33,091 nucleotides of DNA, from NCBI GenBank assembly GCA_021780585.1, contig JAJXYM010000193.1, forward strand, positions 1 to 33,091, written 5' to 3'. The stretch comes from Deltaproteobacteria bacterium. GTDB lineage: Bacteria; Desulfobacterota; Binatia; Binatales; Binataceae. The notes under the pieces were generated by a model. It was given only the letters and a program-made list of their open reading frames with translations. It had not been told where the DNA came from and ran no database searches. Of the stretch, positions 1 to 7,231 are shown one piece after another; the stretch's first letter is position 1; each line of letters begins with the position of its first letter. Position numbers and translations under genes: made by a program.

Positions 1-2301
1 GGCATCGACCTGATCTATTACGGCGTGGGTGGGCGGATGGAGTTCGATCTCGCGATCGCGCCGCACGCCCGGCTCGCTTCCGTCCGGCTCGAATTGAGCG
101 GCGCGCGCGCCGCCCGCGTCGACCAGACGGGAAATCTGGTCCTCGCGACCGCGGCGGGCGCCCTCCGTCTGATGCGTCCGACGGTCTACGCCGAGAGTGG
201 CGCGCGCGCCGGGGCCGCGCCCACGCGGAGCCGCGTCGATGGCCGCTACGCGATCCTGGCGCGGCGCGACGGTCGGGTGACGATCGGCTTTCGGCTCGGC
301 CCGCACGATCCCAAGGCCCGCGTCGTGATCGATCCGGCGCTCGACTACGCGAGCTTTCTCGGCGGCGTCGGCCGCGACGTCGCCACCGCCGTCGCGGCCG
401 ACGCCGCGGGGGACGTTTTTGTCGCCGGGATGACGACCTCGCCGGATTTTCCCGTCACGCCGGGCGCGATCGATTCCTCATGCTGGTACTGCTCGAATCG
501 CGGGAGCGATTTTTTCGCCAGCGCCTTTGTCAGTGAATTGCGGCCGGCCGCGCCCGGCGCGGCCCAACTGGTCTATTCGACCTACCTTGGCGGAAGCGAC
601 GGATGGGGCGGCGGCGCGGCGGCGATCGCGCTGGATTCGCGCGGCTATGCGCATCTGGCGGGCGTTACCGATTCGAGCGATTTCCCGGTGACGCCGGGCG
701 CCGTCGAACGTTCCTGCGCGGGTCGCGAACAGCCGTTCCTCGCGATTCTGAATCCCTCCGCCGCTGGAACCGCGCAACTGGTCTACGCGAGCTGTATTGG
801 CGGACGCTCCGCCTATGCGGGCGCGACGGCGCTGGCGCTCGATTCCGCCGGGCGCGACTACCTCGCCGGATATACCGCCGACGCCGATTTTCCGGTCACT
901 GCGGATGCGTTGGAGGCTTCGTGTCCCGGATGCGGCGCCGGCCGGAGCGACGGCTTCCTGAGCGTAATCGATTCGTCCGTGGCGGGCGGCGCCGGTCTGA
1001 TTTATTCGACCTTTATCGGCGGTGGCGGAAATCCGCATGGCGCCGGCGACGCGGCAACGTCGCTCGCGGTTGCCGCATCGGGCGACGTATGGCTCGCCGG
1101 AACGACCGGGTCGGACGATTTTCCGACCACTTCCGGCGCGATCGAGCCGTCCTGTCCGAGCGCGGCGGCTCCCAACGGATGCGGCGCCGGTTTCGTCGCG
1201 CATCTGCGCACTAACGCCGGCGCGCCGGCGCTTGCCTATGCGACCTATCTCGGCGGATCGGTCAACGGCGACGGAATCGCCGCGTTGGCGCTGGCTCCGG
1301 ACGGCGATCCGGTCGTGGCCGGCGGGACTTTTTCGCCCGATTTTCCAGTCAGCGATAACGCCTACCAGAAAAAATGTGGCGGCGGATGCGCGCATGGCGA
1401 CGCCTTTGTCGCCGTGATCGCGCCGAACGCGCCGCCCCCGCGTCAGTTGAGCTATGCGAGTTTTCTGGGCGGCGGCGGATCGGCGGCGGGCGGCGATTCC
1501 GCGACCGCGATCGCGGCGGCTCCGGACGGCGATATATACCTCGCTGGCGCCGCGCTCTCGCTCGATTTCCCGATCACGGCCGACGCCGCTCAGTCGCAAT
1601 GCGTCGCCTGCGCGAAAAATCCGCCGGCGCCGAACGCCTTCGTCGCCATCGTGCGGCCGTCGGCGGCGCGCGCGCGATCGCTGGTCTACGCGACCTATCT
1701 GGGCGGATCGGGCGGCTTCGACGGAACCTCGCCGGCGGGCGACGCCGCCATCGCGATCGCGTTCGATCCCGCCAGCGGCGGCCTGTACGTTGTCGGCGGC
1801 GCCGCTTCGGCCGACTTTCCCGTCACCGCCAACGGCTATCAAACACGCTGTCACGGATGCCTTGACGGTCAGGGCGGGAACGCCTTCGTCGCGCATTTCA
1901 CCGCGCCCGCCGATCGGCAGCCCACGCCGACGCCGACCGCGACGCCATCACCGACGCCCGCGCCGGATCCAGCCGGGTCGCTCGAATATCGTCCCGGCCG
2001 CCTGAACTTCGGCGCCGCACGGATCGGGAGGGGCGCGCGCCGGCGCACGCTTACGCTGCGCAATCGCGATCGGGCGCCGATCGCGATTGCGGGAATCGCG
2101 GTCAGCGGCGGCCCGGATTTTGCCGCGACCAGCGCTTGCGGACCGATTCTCGCGGCGGGTCGGCGATGCGCCGTGACGGTGAGTTTTCGGCCGCAATTGC
2201 CGGGTCGCCGGCAGGCGGCGCTCGAAATCGTCGATAACGCCCGCAACAGTCCGCAGACGATCGAGTTATTCGGCACGGGACTCGGGTTTCCGCGGCGCTA
2301 G
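1..2301 (+). CDS. SBBP beta-propeller repeat protein with C-terminal choice-of-anchor-D domain (5' end outside window)
   Basis: The frame is open from base 1, and its first residues (GIDLIYYG...) match the N-terminal domain typical of SBBP-repeat proteins, so the true start lies upstream. At least seven propeller-type repeats follow, each marked by a Y-A/S-S/T-x-x-GG strand (YSTYLGG, YATYLGG, YASFLGG) and a DFPVT motif. Most repeats also carry a cysteine pair (CWYC, CPGC, CGGGC, CVAC, CHGC). A Pro/Thr-rich linker (PTPTPTATPSPTPAP) leads to an Ig-like ASH/choice-of-anchor-D domain of about 100 residues with two cysteines, ending in IELFGTG. Such proteins are normally extracellular or surface-bound, but the ligand is unknown. 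The signal peptide cannot be seen here. The gene is convergent with the S53 peptidase gene, which carries a C-terminal domain of the same type. Confidence 0.88.
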   Translation, partial: GIDLIYYGVGGRMEFDLAIAPHARLASVRLELSGARAARVDQTGNLVLATAAGALRLMRPTVYAESGARAGAAPTRSRVDGRYAILARRDGRVTIGFRLGPHDPKARVVIDPALDYASFLGGVGRDVATAVAADAAGDVFVAGMTTSPDFPVTPGAIDSSCWYCSNRGSDFFASAFVSELRPAAPGAAQLVYSTYLGGSDGWGGGAAAIALDSRGYAHLAGVTDSSDFPVTPGAVERSCAGREQPFLAILNPSAAGTAQLVYASCIGGRSAYAGATALALDSAGRDYLAGYTADADFPVTADALEASCPGCGAGRSDGFLSVIDSSVAGGAGLIYSTFIGGGGNPHGAGDAATSLAVAASGDVWLAGTTGSDDFPTTSGAIEPSCPSAAAPNGCGAGFVAHLRTNAGAPALAYATYLGGSVNGDGIAALALAPDGDPVVAGGTFSPDFPVSDNAYQKKCGGGCAHGDAFVAVIAPNAPPPRQLSYASFLGGGGSAAGGDSATAIAAAPDGDIYLAGAALSLDFPITADAAQSQCVACAKNPPAPNAFVAIVRPSAARARSLVYATYLGGSGGFDGTSPAGDAAIAIAFDPASGGLYVVGGAASADFPVTANGYQTRCHGCLDGQGGNAFVAHFTAPADRQPTPTPTATPSPTPAPDPAGSLEYRPGRLNFGAARIGRGARRRTLTLRNRDRAPIAIAGIAVSGGPDFAATSACGPILAAGRRCAVTVSFRPQLPGRRQAALEIVDNARNSPQTIELFGTGLGFPRR

Positions 2302-2352
2302 ACGATCACGACCGCGGGCGCTGGCGTCATCGCGCCCGGCGGGTCGGCGCGG

Positions 2353-4593
2353 TCATCGCGGCGCCCGTCCGCTGCCGGTGAGCGCGACGGTTTGCGGCGA
2401 ATCGCCGGCGTCGTCGGCGATTTGCAGCGTCACCGGAGCGGCGGGTCCGGATGCGGACGGCGTGAAGCGCACCGTGAATTTGCAGCTTTTGCCCGGTCCG
2501 ATCATCGCGCCGGCGCAATTTCCGGCCGCGCTAAAGTCGCCGCCCGCCGTCACCTGTCCGACCATCACCCAGCCCGTCTGGGTCCGGGGATTGTTGATCG
2601 TCACGATGCGGGGCGGACTCGGTTTGCCGACCGCGACATTGTTGAATGCGATCGCGGCGGGCGTGACCTTGAGCGTTGGCGGACGCGGCAGCGTGCGCGC
2701 ATAGGCCGGCACGAAGACGGCGGCGTCCACCGTGCCCCATCCGGTGGCGAGATCGAAGCCCGGCCCAGCGTCGAAACCGGCCACGCCGTTGTATCCGTTA
2801 TTGCCGCTGACGACGTCGCGCAGGCCGACCGCGCTCTGGCCCGCCGCGGCGAGGTCATACAGCGTTGGATTAAGCCGGCCAATACGGCCGCCGGCGGCCT
2901 GCACGATCAGCCGCGCGATTCCGGCCCATCCCGGCGCGGCGAGGCTGGTGCCGCCGGCGATGACGATCGCGACTGCGCCGCGCCCGTCGCATCCGGCGGA
3001 CGCAAACACGCAACTGCCGTCCATCACCGTGATAGCGCCGGGATAATAGGGACTCGCGATCAGGGAGAGATCAGGCACGTCGCGCACGCCGTCGGCCGGC
3101 GTGTCGGCGCTCTGATACGACGGTTTGGCGAACGCGGCGCTGCGCCCGCCGCCGCTCGCCCCGCCGCCCGCGATTCCGTCGTCGGGATCGTTCCAGACCC
3201 GTTCCGCGACGCTGCCGACGTCGTTGCCGTTGCCGTCGTAAACGGGATCGAAGGAGACGCCGCCGACGGCGGTGACATTCGGATCGGCCGCAAGCTCGCT
3301 GACGGTGGGCGAGGTTGCGGCGATGCATTGATTGTTGACGGGATCATAGACGACGCCCGCCGCGCCCTGATCGCCGCTCGACGCGATCACGGTCTGGCCC
3401 TGGCTGGCGGCCTGCGCGAAGATCGGATCGAGCGTCGCCGTGTAGAACGACGACGGGTTGCCGCAGTAGCTGTAACTGATGCTGACCACGGGGCAGGCGT
3501 TGTCGATGACCGCCGCGCGGATCGCGTCGAGCAATCCGTCGCCGGCGGCGGCGATCGCGTTATTGCCGAGATAGTAGCGCAGCGGCGATCCGGGCGCGGC
3601 CGCATGCGCCCATTCCAGATCGAGAAATGTCTCCATTTCGTCGCCGTTGATACCGGGACTCTTGCGGTCGGCCATGACCTTGCGGATCCCGGCGCCCGGC
3701 AGACGGAAGCGTGAGTTGAACGCGGCGACGGGGCGCGCGACAAAGTCGGAATCGCCCACAATCCCGATACATCCCGCGGCGCCCGCTCCTTTCAATCCGG
3801 CGCCGAGCAGGGGGCTTTCGTCATAGAAAGTCTGAAAATCGGCGGGACCGAAAAACGTTCCGAGATTCCTGACGTAATACTCGGGCGCGGGATTTTCGGG
3901 CAGCATCCCGCCCGCGACCAGCGCGTCGCCCGTGTCCGCCGCCACTTGCAGCGCGCCGGAATCCGTGGCCGCCGGGCGCAATTCGCTCCGGCGCAACGCC
4001 GGCCTCGCGGCATGCAGATTGTCGAGGCCGCGTACCGACTCGATTACGCTGGCGACCGACGCCGGCAACTCGGGATCGTCGGCGTTGCCGTAATGGCCGG
4101 CGTCCGCGACTTGCAGAATCGCGACGTTGAAGGCGCGCGCAGCCTGCGCGACCGTGCCGGTGAATGCGATCGTGCGCCGCGTCAAATCCGCCGAAGTGAC
4201 GGCAAAGCCCTGCGCTGAGAGCCAGTCCGCGGCGGTTTGCAGATCGCTCGCGGTCGGACCGAAGCGGGCCGCAAATTCATCCGGCGTGAGCCATCGATGA
4301 TAATTCGGCGAGCCGGGAGCCTCCTGCGCGGCGATCAATTGGTCGAGCGCGGCGCGATTGCGCAGCTTGAGCGTCAGCGCCATCGCCAGCGTGCGGCGCG
4401 AATCGGCGGCGCCGACGACGGTGAACCGATCGATGTCCCGCGGATGATTCCCGGCCAGTCGAACCATCATTTGCGCGCGCGCCGGTCGCGAGATTGCGGC
4501 GATCGTCGCGAGCGCAATGATCAGCGCCAGCGCAACCTTCCGGATTGCGGCAATTCTCTCCAGCGCGGGAGACGCATGTCCCTGGAATTCCAT
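2353..4593 (-). CDS. S53 family peptidase (sedolisin/kumamolisin) with choice-of-anchor-D tail
   Basis: This is a secreted serine-carboxyl endopeptidase precursor of 746 residues. A signal peptide (hydrophobic VALALIIALATIAAI, about residues 19-34) precedes a pro-kumamolisin activation domain (about 50-200; NYHRWLTPDEFAARFGP). In the catalytic domain I see the family's E-x3-D pair (E321, D325 in METFLDLEWAHA), the oxyanion Asp (D408 in SSGDQGA) and the nucleophile Ser (S550 in GGTSLAAPGWAG), so the active site looks complete. Residues from about 640 form an Ig-like choice-of-anchor-D domain ending VALTGSG. I chose the ATG at 4593; a TTG four codons upstream (4605) is the alternative. Family members usually act at acidic pH after self-cleavage of the propeptide. 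The upstream region is AT-rich with a dyad. Confidence 0.93.
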   Translation of the reverse strand: MEFQGHASPALERIAAIRKVALALIIALATIAAISRPARAQMMVRLAGNHPRDIDRFTVVGAADSRRTLAMALTLKLRNRAALDQLIAAQEAPGSPNYHRWLTPDEFAARFGPTASDLQTAADWLSAQGFAVTSADLTRRTIAFTGTVAQAARAFNVAILQVADAGHYGNADDPELPASVASVIESVRGLDNLHAARPALRRSELRPAATDSGALQVAADTGDALVAGGMLPENPAPEYYVRNLGTFFGPADFQTFYDESPLLGAGLKGAGAAGCIGIVGDSDFVARPVAAFNSRFRLPGAGIRKVMADRKSPGINGDEMETFLDLEWAHAAAPGSPLRYYLGNNAIAAAGDGLLDAIRAAVIDNACPVVSISYSYCGNPSSFYTATLDPIFAQAASQGQTVIASSGDQGAAGVVYDPVNNQCIAATSPTVSELAADPNVTAVGGVSFDPVYDGNGNDVGSVAERVWNDPDDGIAGGGASGGGRSAAFAKPSYQSADTPADGVRDVPDLSLIASPYYPGAITVMDGSCVFASAGCDGRGAVAIVIAGGTSLAAPGWAGIARLIVQAAGGRIGRLNPTLYDLAAAGQSAVGLRDVVSGNNGYNGVAGFDAGPGFDLATGWGTVDAAVFVPAYARTLPRPPTLKVTPAAIAFNNVAVGKPSPPRIVTINNPRTQTGWVMVGQVTAGGDFSAAGNCAGAMIGPGKSCKFTVRFTPSASGPAAPVTLQIADDAGDSPQTVALTGSGRAPR

Positions 4594-5028
4594 CCCGTTA
4601 CTCAATTTTAACTATTTCAGCGCCGAATCAAAACTGATTCCAATCAATTGCGGCAATTTACACAATTTGAGTCACTAGGAGTCTAATTGCAAATCCTCCG
4701 CCGACGCAATTCCCGATTTCCCGGACCCGGGTTCGCCCGGCGAAGAGAGGAGGAGCGCCGCTGGCCGCGCGCCTCGCTTCGTCCCGCGAAGGTCATTGTA
4801 AGCTGGTAAATGTTTCAGATTCGGACTTTGCTTGACGCGTTCTTTCCGGCCGCGAAAATCAGGGAAAAGCGCGGTAAAATTGGGATCATTTATCGTCGCT
4901 CCGGCGATGGCATAAGAGATGCTTGCGGTGCTTTTCAACGCTGTCGGGCGGGAAGCCGCGGGAGCGTGGCTCGCGAAGAGGGGGAGCCGCGCTCGCGAGG
5001 ATTGAACGTTCGGGCAGATACGATCGTC
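4594..5028. other. 435-base divergent intergenic region between S53 peptidase and ExeA-like gene
   Basis: The first 90 bases are much more AT-rich than the surroundings and repeat AATTG/AATT words, as expected for a promoter zone serving the minus-strand peptidase; a TAAAAT -10-like hexamer lies on the minus strand close to the start. Near the plus-strand gene, 4970-4999 can fold as a 7-bp hairpin (CTCGCGA/TCGCGAG). A TTGACG at 4832 resembles a -35 box but has no convincing -10. An open frame continues upstream of 5029 to 4810, but its residues do not resemble the family. I see no gene here. Confidence 0.5.
4625..4640. promoter_or_regulatory. Perfect dyad GAATCA-N4-TGATTC upstream of the S53 peptidase
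   Basis: Two perfect 6-base arms are separated by AAAC, 32 bases upstream of the chosen ATG of the peptidase, inside the AT-rich stretch. The size and position suit an operator overlapping the promoter. The binding protein is unknown and no second copy was noticed in the window. Confidence 0.35.
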
Positions 5029-6438
5029 ATGTACTATCGCCATTTCGGCCTGACCGGCGCGCCCTTTCAGTTCACGCCAACGGCGCGGATGCTCTTCATC
5101 AGCCGGTCGCATCGTGACGCTCTTGCGGCGCTGGAATGGAGCCTCGCGCACGAGCCGAGCGGCTTCACCCTGATGTTGGGTGAGACCGGCGCAGGCAAGA
5201 CCACTTTGCTGGTGGCCCTGATGGCGCGTAATCAGGGCGGTATACATATCGCCTGCGTCACCAATCCGCGGCTGGGCTTTGACGGGATCATGCGCGATCT
5301 GCTGCGGCAGTTGGGAATCGCCGCGTGCGGCGCGCAATTCGAGATGGCGGAGGCGTTCGATCGCTTCCTGAGCGGGCTTCCCGCCGGCGACCGCGTTGTG
5401 GTCATGATCGACGAGGCGCAGAGTCTCGCGGCCGACGCGCTGGAGGATTTGCGGCTGTTCGCGAATCGCGCGGACGGCGAAGGCGCGCGACTGCATTTCG
5501 TGCTCGCGGGCCAGCCCGATCTGGCGTGGCGGCTCGGCGCGCCAGAACTTCGGCAGGTCAACGATCGGATCGGAATCCGCACGGCGCTGCAAGCGCTCGA
5601 TCGCGATGAGTCCGCCGCCTACGTCGCGCATCGTGTGGCCGCGTGCGGCGGGACGGTCGCGGAGCTGTTCACGCCGGGCGCGCTCGAGCATCTGCTGGAG
5701 CACTCCGGCGGCAATCCGCGGCGGATCAATGTGCTCTGCCACAATGCGATGCTGGCGGCGTGGAACGCGGGCGAGCCGCGCGTGACGCTCGCGATAGCGC
5801 GGGCGGCGGCGCTCGCGTCCGGCTTCGCCAATGGTCGCGCGGCCGAAGCGCGGCGCGGCGGCGGCAGGTTCGCCGGCCTGCGTCTGACCAGCCTGCGGGC
5901 CGGTTCGATTCGACCGGTGGCGGCGCTCGCGGCGATGGCGTTTTTCGGCCTGGCGGCGGTCTATCTGTGGCAGGGCGATTGGTCCGGGCGCGAGGAGCCG
6001 ACCAGTATCGAGCCGGGCGGTGTGGTGGGCGACGCCGTCACCGAGCATCCGGGGGCCGGCTATATTTCGACTATCCCGAGCGGCGCGACGGATCCCGGCG
6101 GGCTCCTCGCGACCGCACCGGGGCCTGGCCTGAACGATCGCTCCGCCGCCGATGGCGCCGCCGGACGCGGCGCGCCCGCGCAGGTGCGCGTGCGCCCAGG
6201 CGATACGCTGGCGGGGATCGCGGCGCGCTACCTTGGTTCGAAAGATCAGGTCGATCGGCTGGTCGGGGCGAATCCGCGGCTTGGCGACGCCAACCGGATC
6301 TACGCGGGCGAGTTCCTGAATCTGCCCGCGGCCGCCCGTCGCATGACCGCCGCGTCGCGCGGCGTGGTCACGCCGACGGCGGGTGGCGCTGCCGATCGGC
6401 GCGCACTCGCCGCCGACGGCGCGTCCGAGGAGGAATAG
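5029..6438 (+). CDS. ExeA/GspA-like AAA+ ATPase with transmembrane segment and LysM domain
   Basis: This is a 469-residue protein. The N-terminus (MYYRHFGLTGAPFQFTP) is the hallmark of ExeA/GspA-type ATPases. Walker A is GETGAGKT (51-58) and Walker B is VVVMIDEAQ (123-131), with an AAA lid up to about 270. One membrane segment lies at about 296-314 (VAALAAMAFFGLAAVYLW), followed by a low-complexity linker and a LysM peptidoglycan-binding motif (about 386-434; VRPGDTLAGIAARYLG). The ATPase would be cytoplasmic and the LysM periplasmic. Known relatives help insert secretin multimers or other envelope machines through the cell wall. I chose ATG 5029 because homology begins there; the frame stays open back to 4810. 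No secretion genes are adjacent, so the client machine is unknown. Confidence 0.85.
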   Translation: MYYRHFGLTGAPFQFTPTARMLFISRSHRDALAALEWSLAHEPSGFTLMLGETGAGKTTLLVALMARNQGGIHIACVTNPRLGFDGIMRDLLRQLGIAACGAQFEMAEAFDRFLSGLPAGDRVVVMIDEAQSLAADALEDLRLFANRADGEGARLHFVLAGQPDLAWRLGAPELRQVNDRIGIRTALQALDRDESAAYVAHRVAACGGTVAELFTPGALEHLLEHSGGNPRRINVLCHNAMLAAWNAGEPRVTLAIARAAALASGFANGRAAEARRGGGRFAGLRLTSLRAGSIRPVAALAAMAFFGLAAVYLWQGDWSGREEPTSIEPGGVVGDAVTEHPGAGYISTIPSGATDPGGLLATAPGPGLNDRSAADGAAGRGAPAQVRVRPGDTLAGIAARYLGSKDQVDRLVGANPRLGDANRIYAGEFLNLPAAARRMTAASRGVVTPTAGGAADRRALAADGASEEE

Positions 6439-6476
6439 CGCGACCGTCGTGCCGGAAACAGGAATTTAAGTTCGTT

Positions 6477-6548
6477 CGCCGATGGACATGGCGGAGCCCG
6501 CGTCGCGTAACCCCCCCCACGCAGCGGAGCGCAGCCCGTCCATCGGCG
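6477..6548. repeat. Perfect 11-bp inverted repeat enclosing a C8 tract
   Basis: Arms CGCCGATGGAC (6477-6487) and GTCCATCGGCG (6538-6548) are exact reverse complements around a 50-base loop containing eight consecutive C. The repeat sits in the 231-base gap between two convergent genes, so a two-way transcription barrier or processed 3' hairpin is the simplest reading. No U-tract follows on either strand. Confidence 0.5.
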
Positions 6549-6669
6549 GACACTCCCATAGCGGGGCGTTTCGTGGTCGGGCGCCGGCCGGTCGTCGGGA
6601 ATTATCGCGACGTCTGTGGGCCGTCGCCGGCAAGACCCGGGACGCCTCTTATTTTTTCCCCCCGGTTCC

Positions 6670-7224
6670 TTACGGATTCGCCATGCGATCGGCAAGTTGA
6701 TCGCTGATTACCGAAGCCTTGCGCGCCAGACTCGACGCCGCGAGATAGTCATGCTGATCGATCGCGCGGCGGGCGGCGCTGACAAAGCCGCTCGCCTGGC
6801 TGTAGCTCGAAGCCTCGTCGCCGCGCAATTTGGCGCGATCGATGCGCGCGAGCCTGGCCCCGGCGTCATCGAGCAGATGCTCCGCGCTCACGCGGTCTTG
6901 GGCTTCGTCGCCGAGCGTCACGGTGGTGACGGCGGCCGGCGCGGCCGGCTCCTGACGAGCGGGCGCGGTCGCGACCGGATGCGCGCTGGGATGCGCATGG
7001 CCGCGATGCGTGGTCGCGCCCGCTTCCTCCGGCGCCACGCGCAACGGTAGCGGTCGTGGGCGCTCGCCGCTGGCGCGGGACGCCCTGGGGGTCGGCCGCG
7101 CCGGCTGCGGTCGCGTGGCGAACGGATTCGGCAGTCCCAACTGGGCGCATCCGGCGCACGCGGCGGCGAGGCCAATCGCGATTAGCCGGAGCGTCCCGGT
7201 ACGGAATGTACGCCTGGCGATCAC
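6670..7224 (-). CDS. Small proline/alanine-rich lipoprotein of unknown function
   Basis: I do not recognise a family. The 184-residue product has an N-terminal basic stretch, a hydrophobic segment (LIAIGLAAA) and cysteines at 23 and 26 (AACAGCAQLG) that fit a lipoprotein signal. Residues 30-100 are a Pro/Ala/Arg-rich spacer. The last 80 residues are predicted helical (EHLLDDAGARLARIDRAKL and DYLAASSLARKASVISDQLAD) and resemble small periplasmic helical or TPR-like lipoproteins. The GTG start is seven bases beyond the stop of the histidine kinase upstream, so the two are probably co-transcribed and translationally coupled. The lipoprotein could therefore be an accessory or output gene of that kinase. 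Confidence 0.72.
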   Translation of the reverse strand: MIARRTFRTGTLRLIAIGLAAACAGCAQLGLPNPFATRPQPARPTPRASRASGERPRPLPLRVAPEEAGATTHRGHAHPSAHPVATAPARQEPAAPAAVTTVTLGDEAQDRVSAEHLLDDAGARLARIDRAKLRGDEASSYSQASGFVSAARRAIDQHDYLAASSLARKASVISDQLADRMANP

Positions 7225-7231
7225 GCGCGCT

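Noticed and set aside
1921..1980. Pro/Thr repeat as a DNA repeat element
   Set aside because: It is in frame and serves as the linker between propeller and tail domain.
4810..5028. 73-residue N-terminal extension of the ExeA-like ATPase
   Set aside because: The family's conserved N-terminus begins at ATG 5029 and the extra residues show no resemblance to it.
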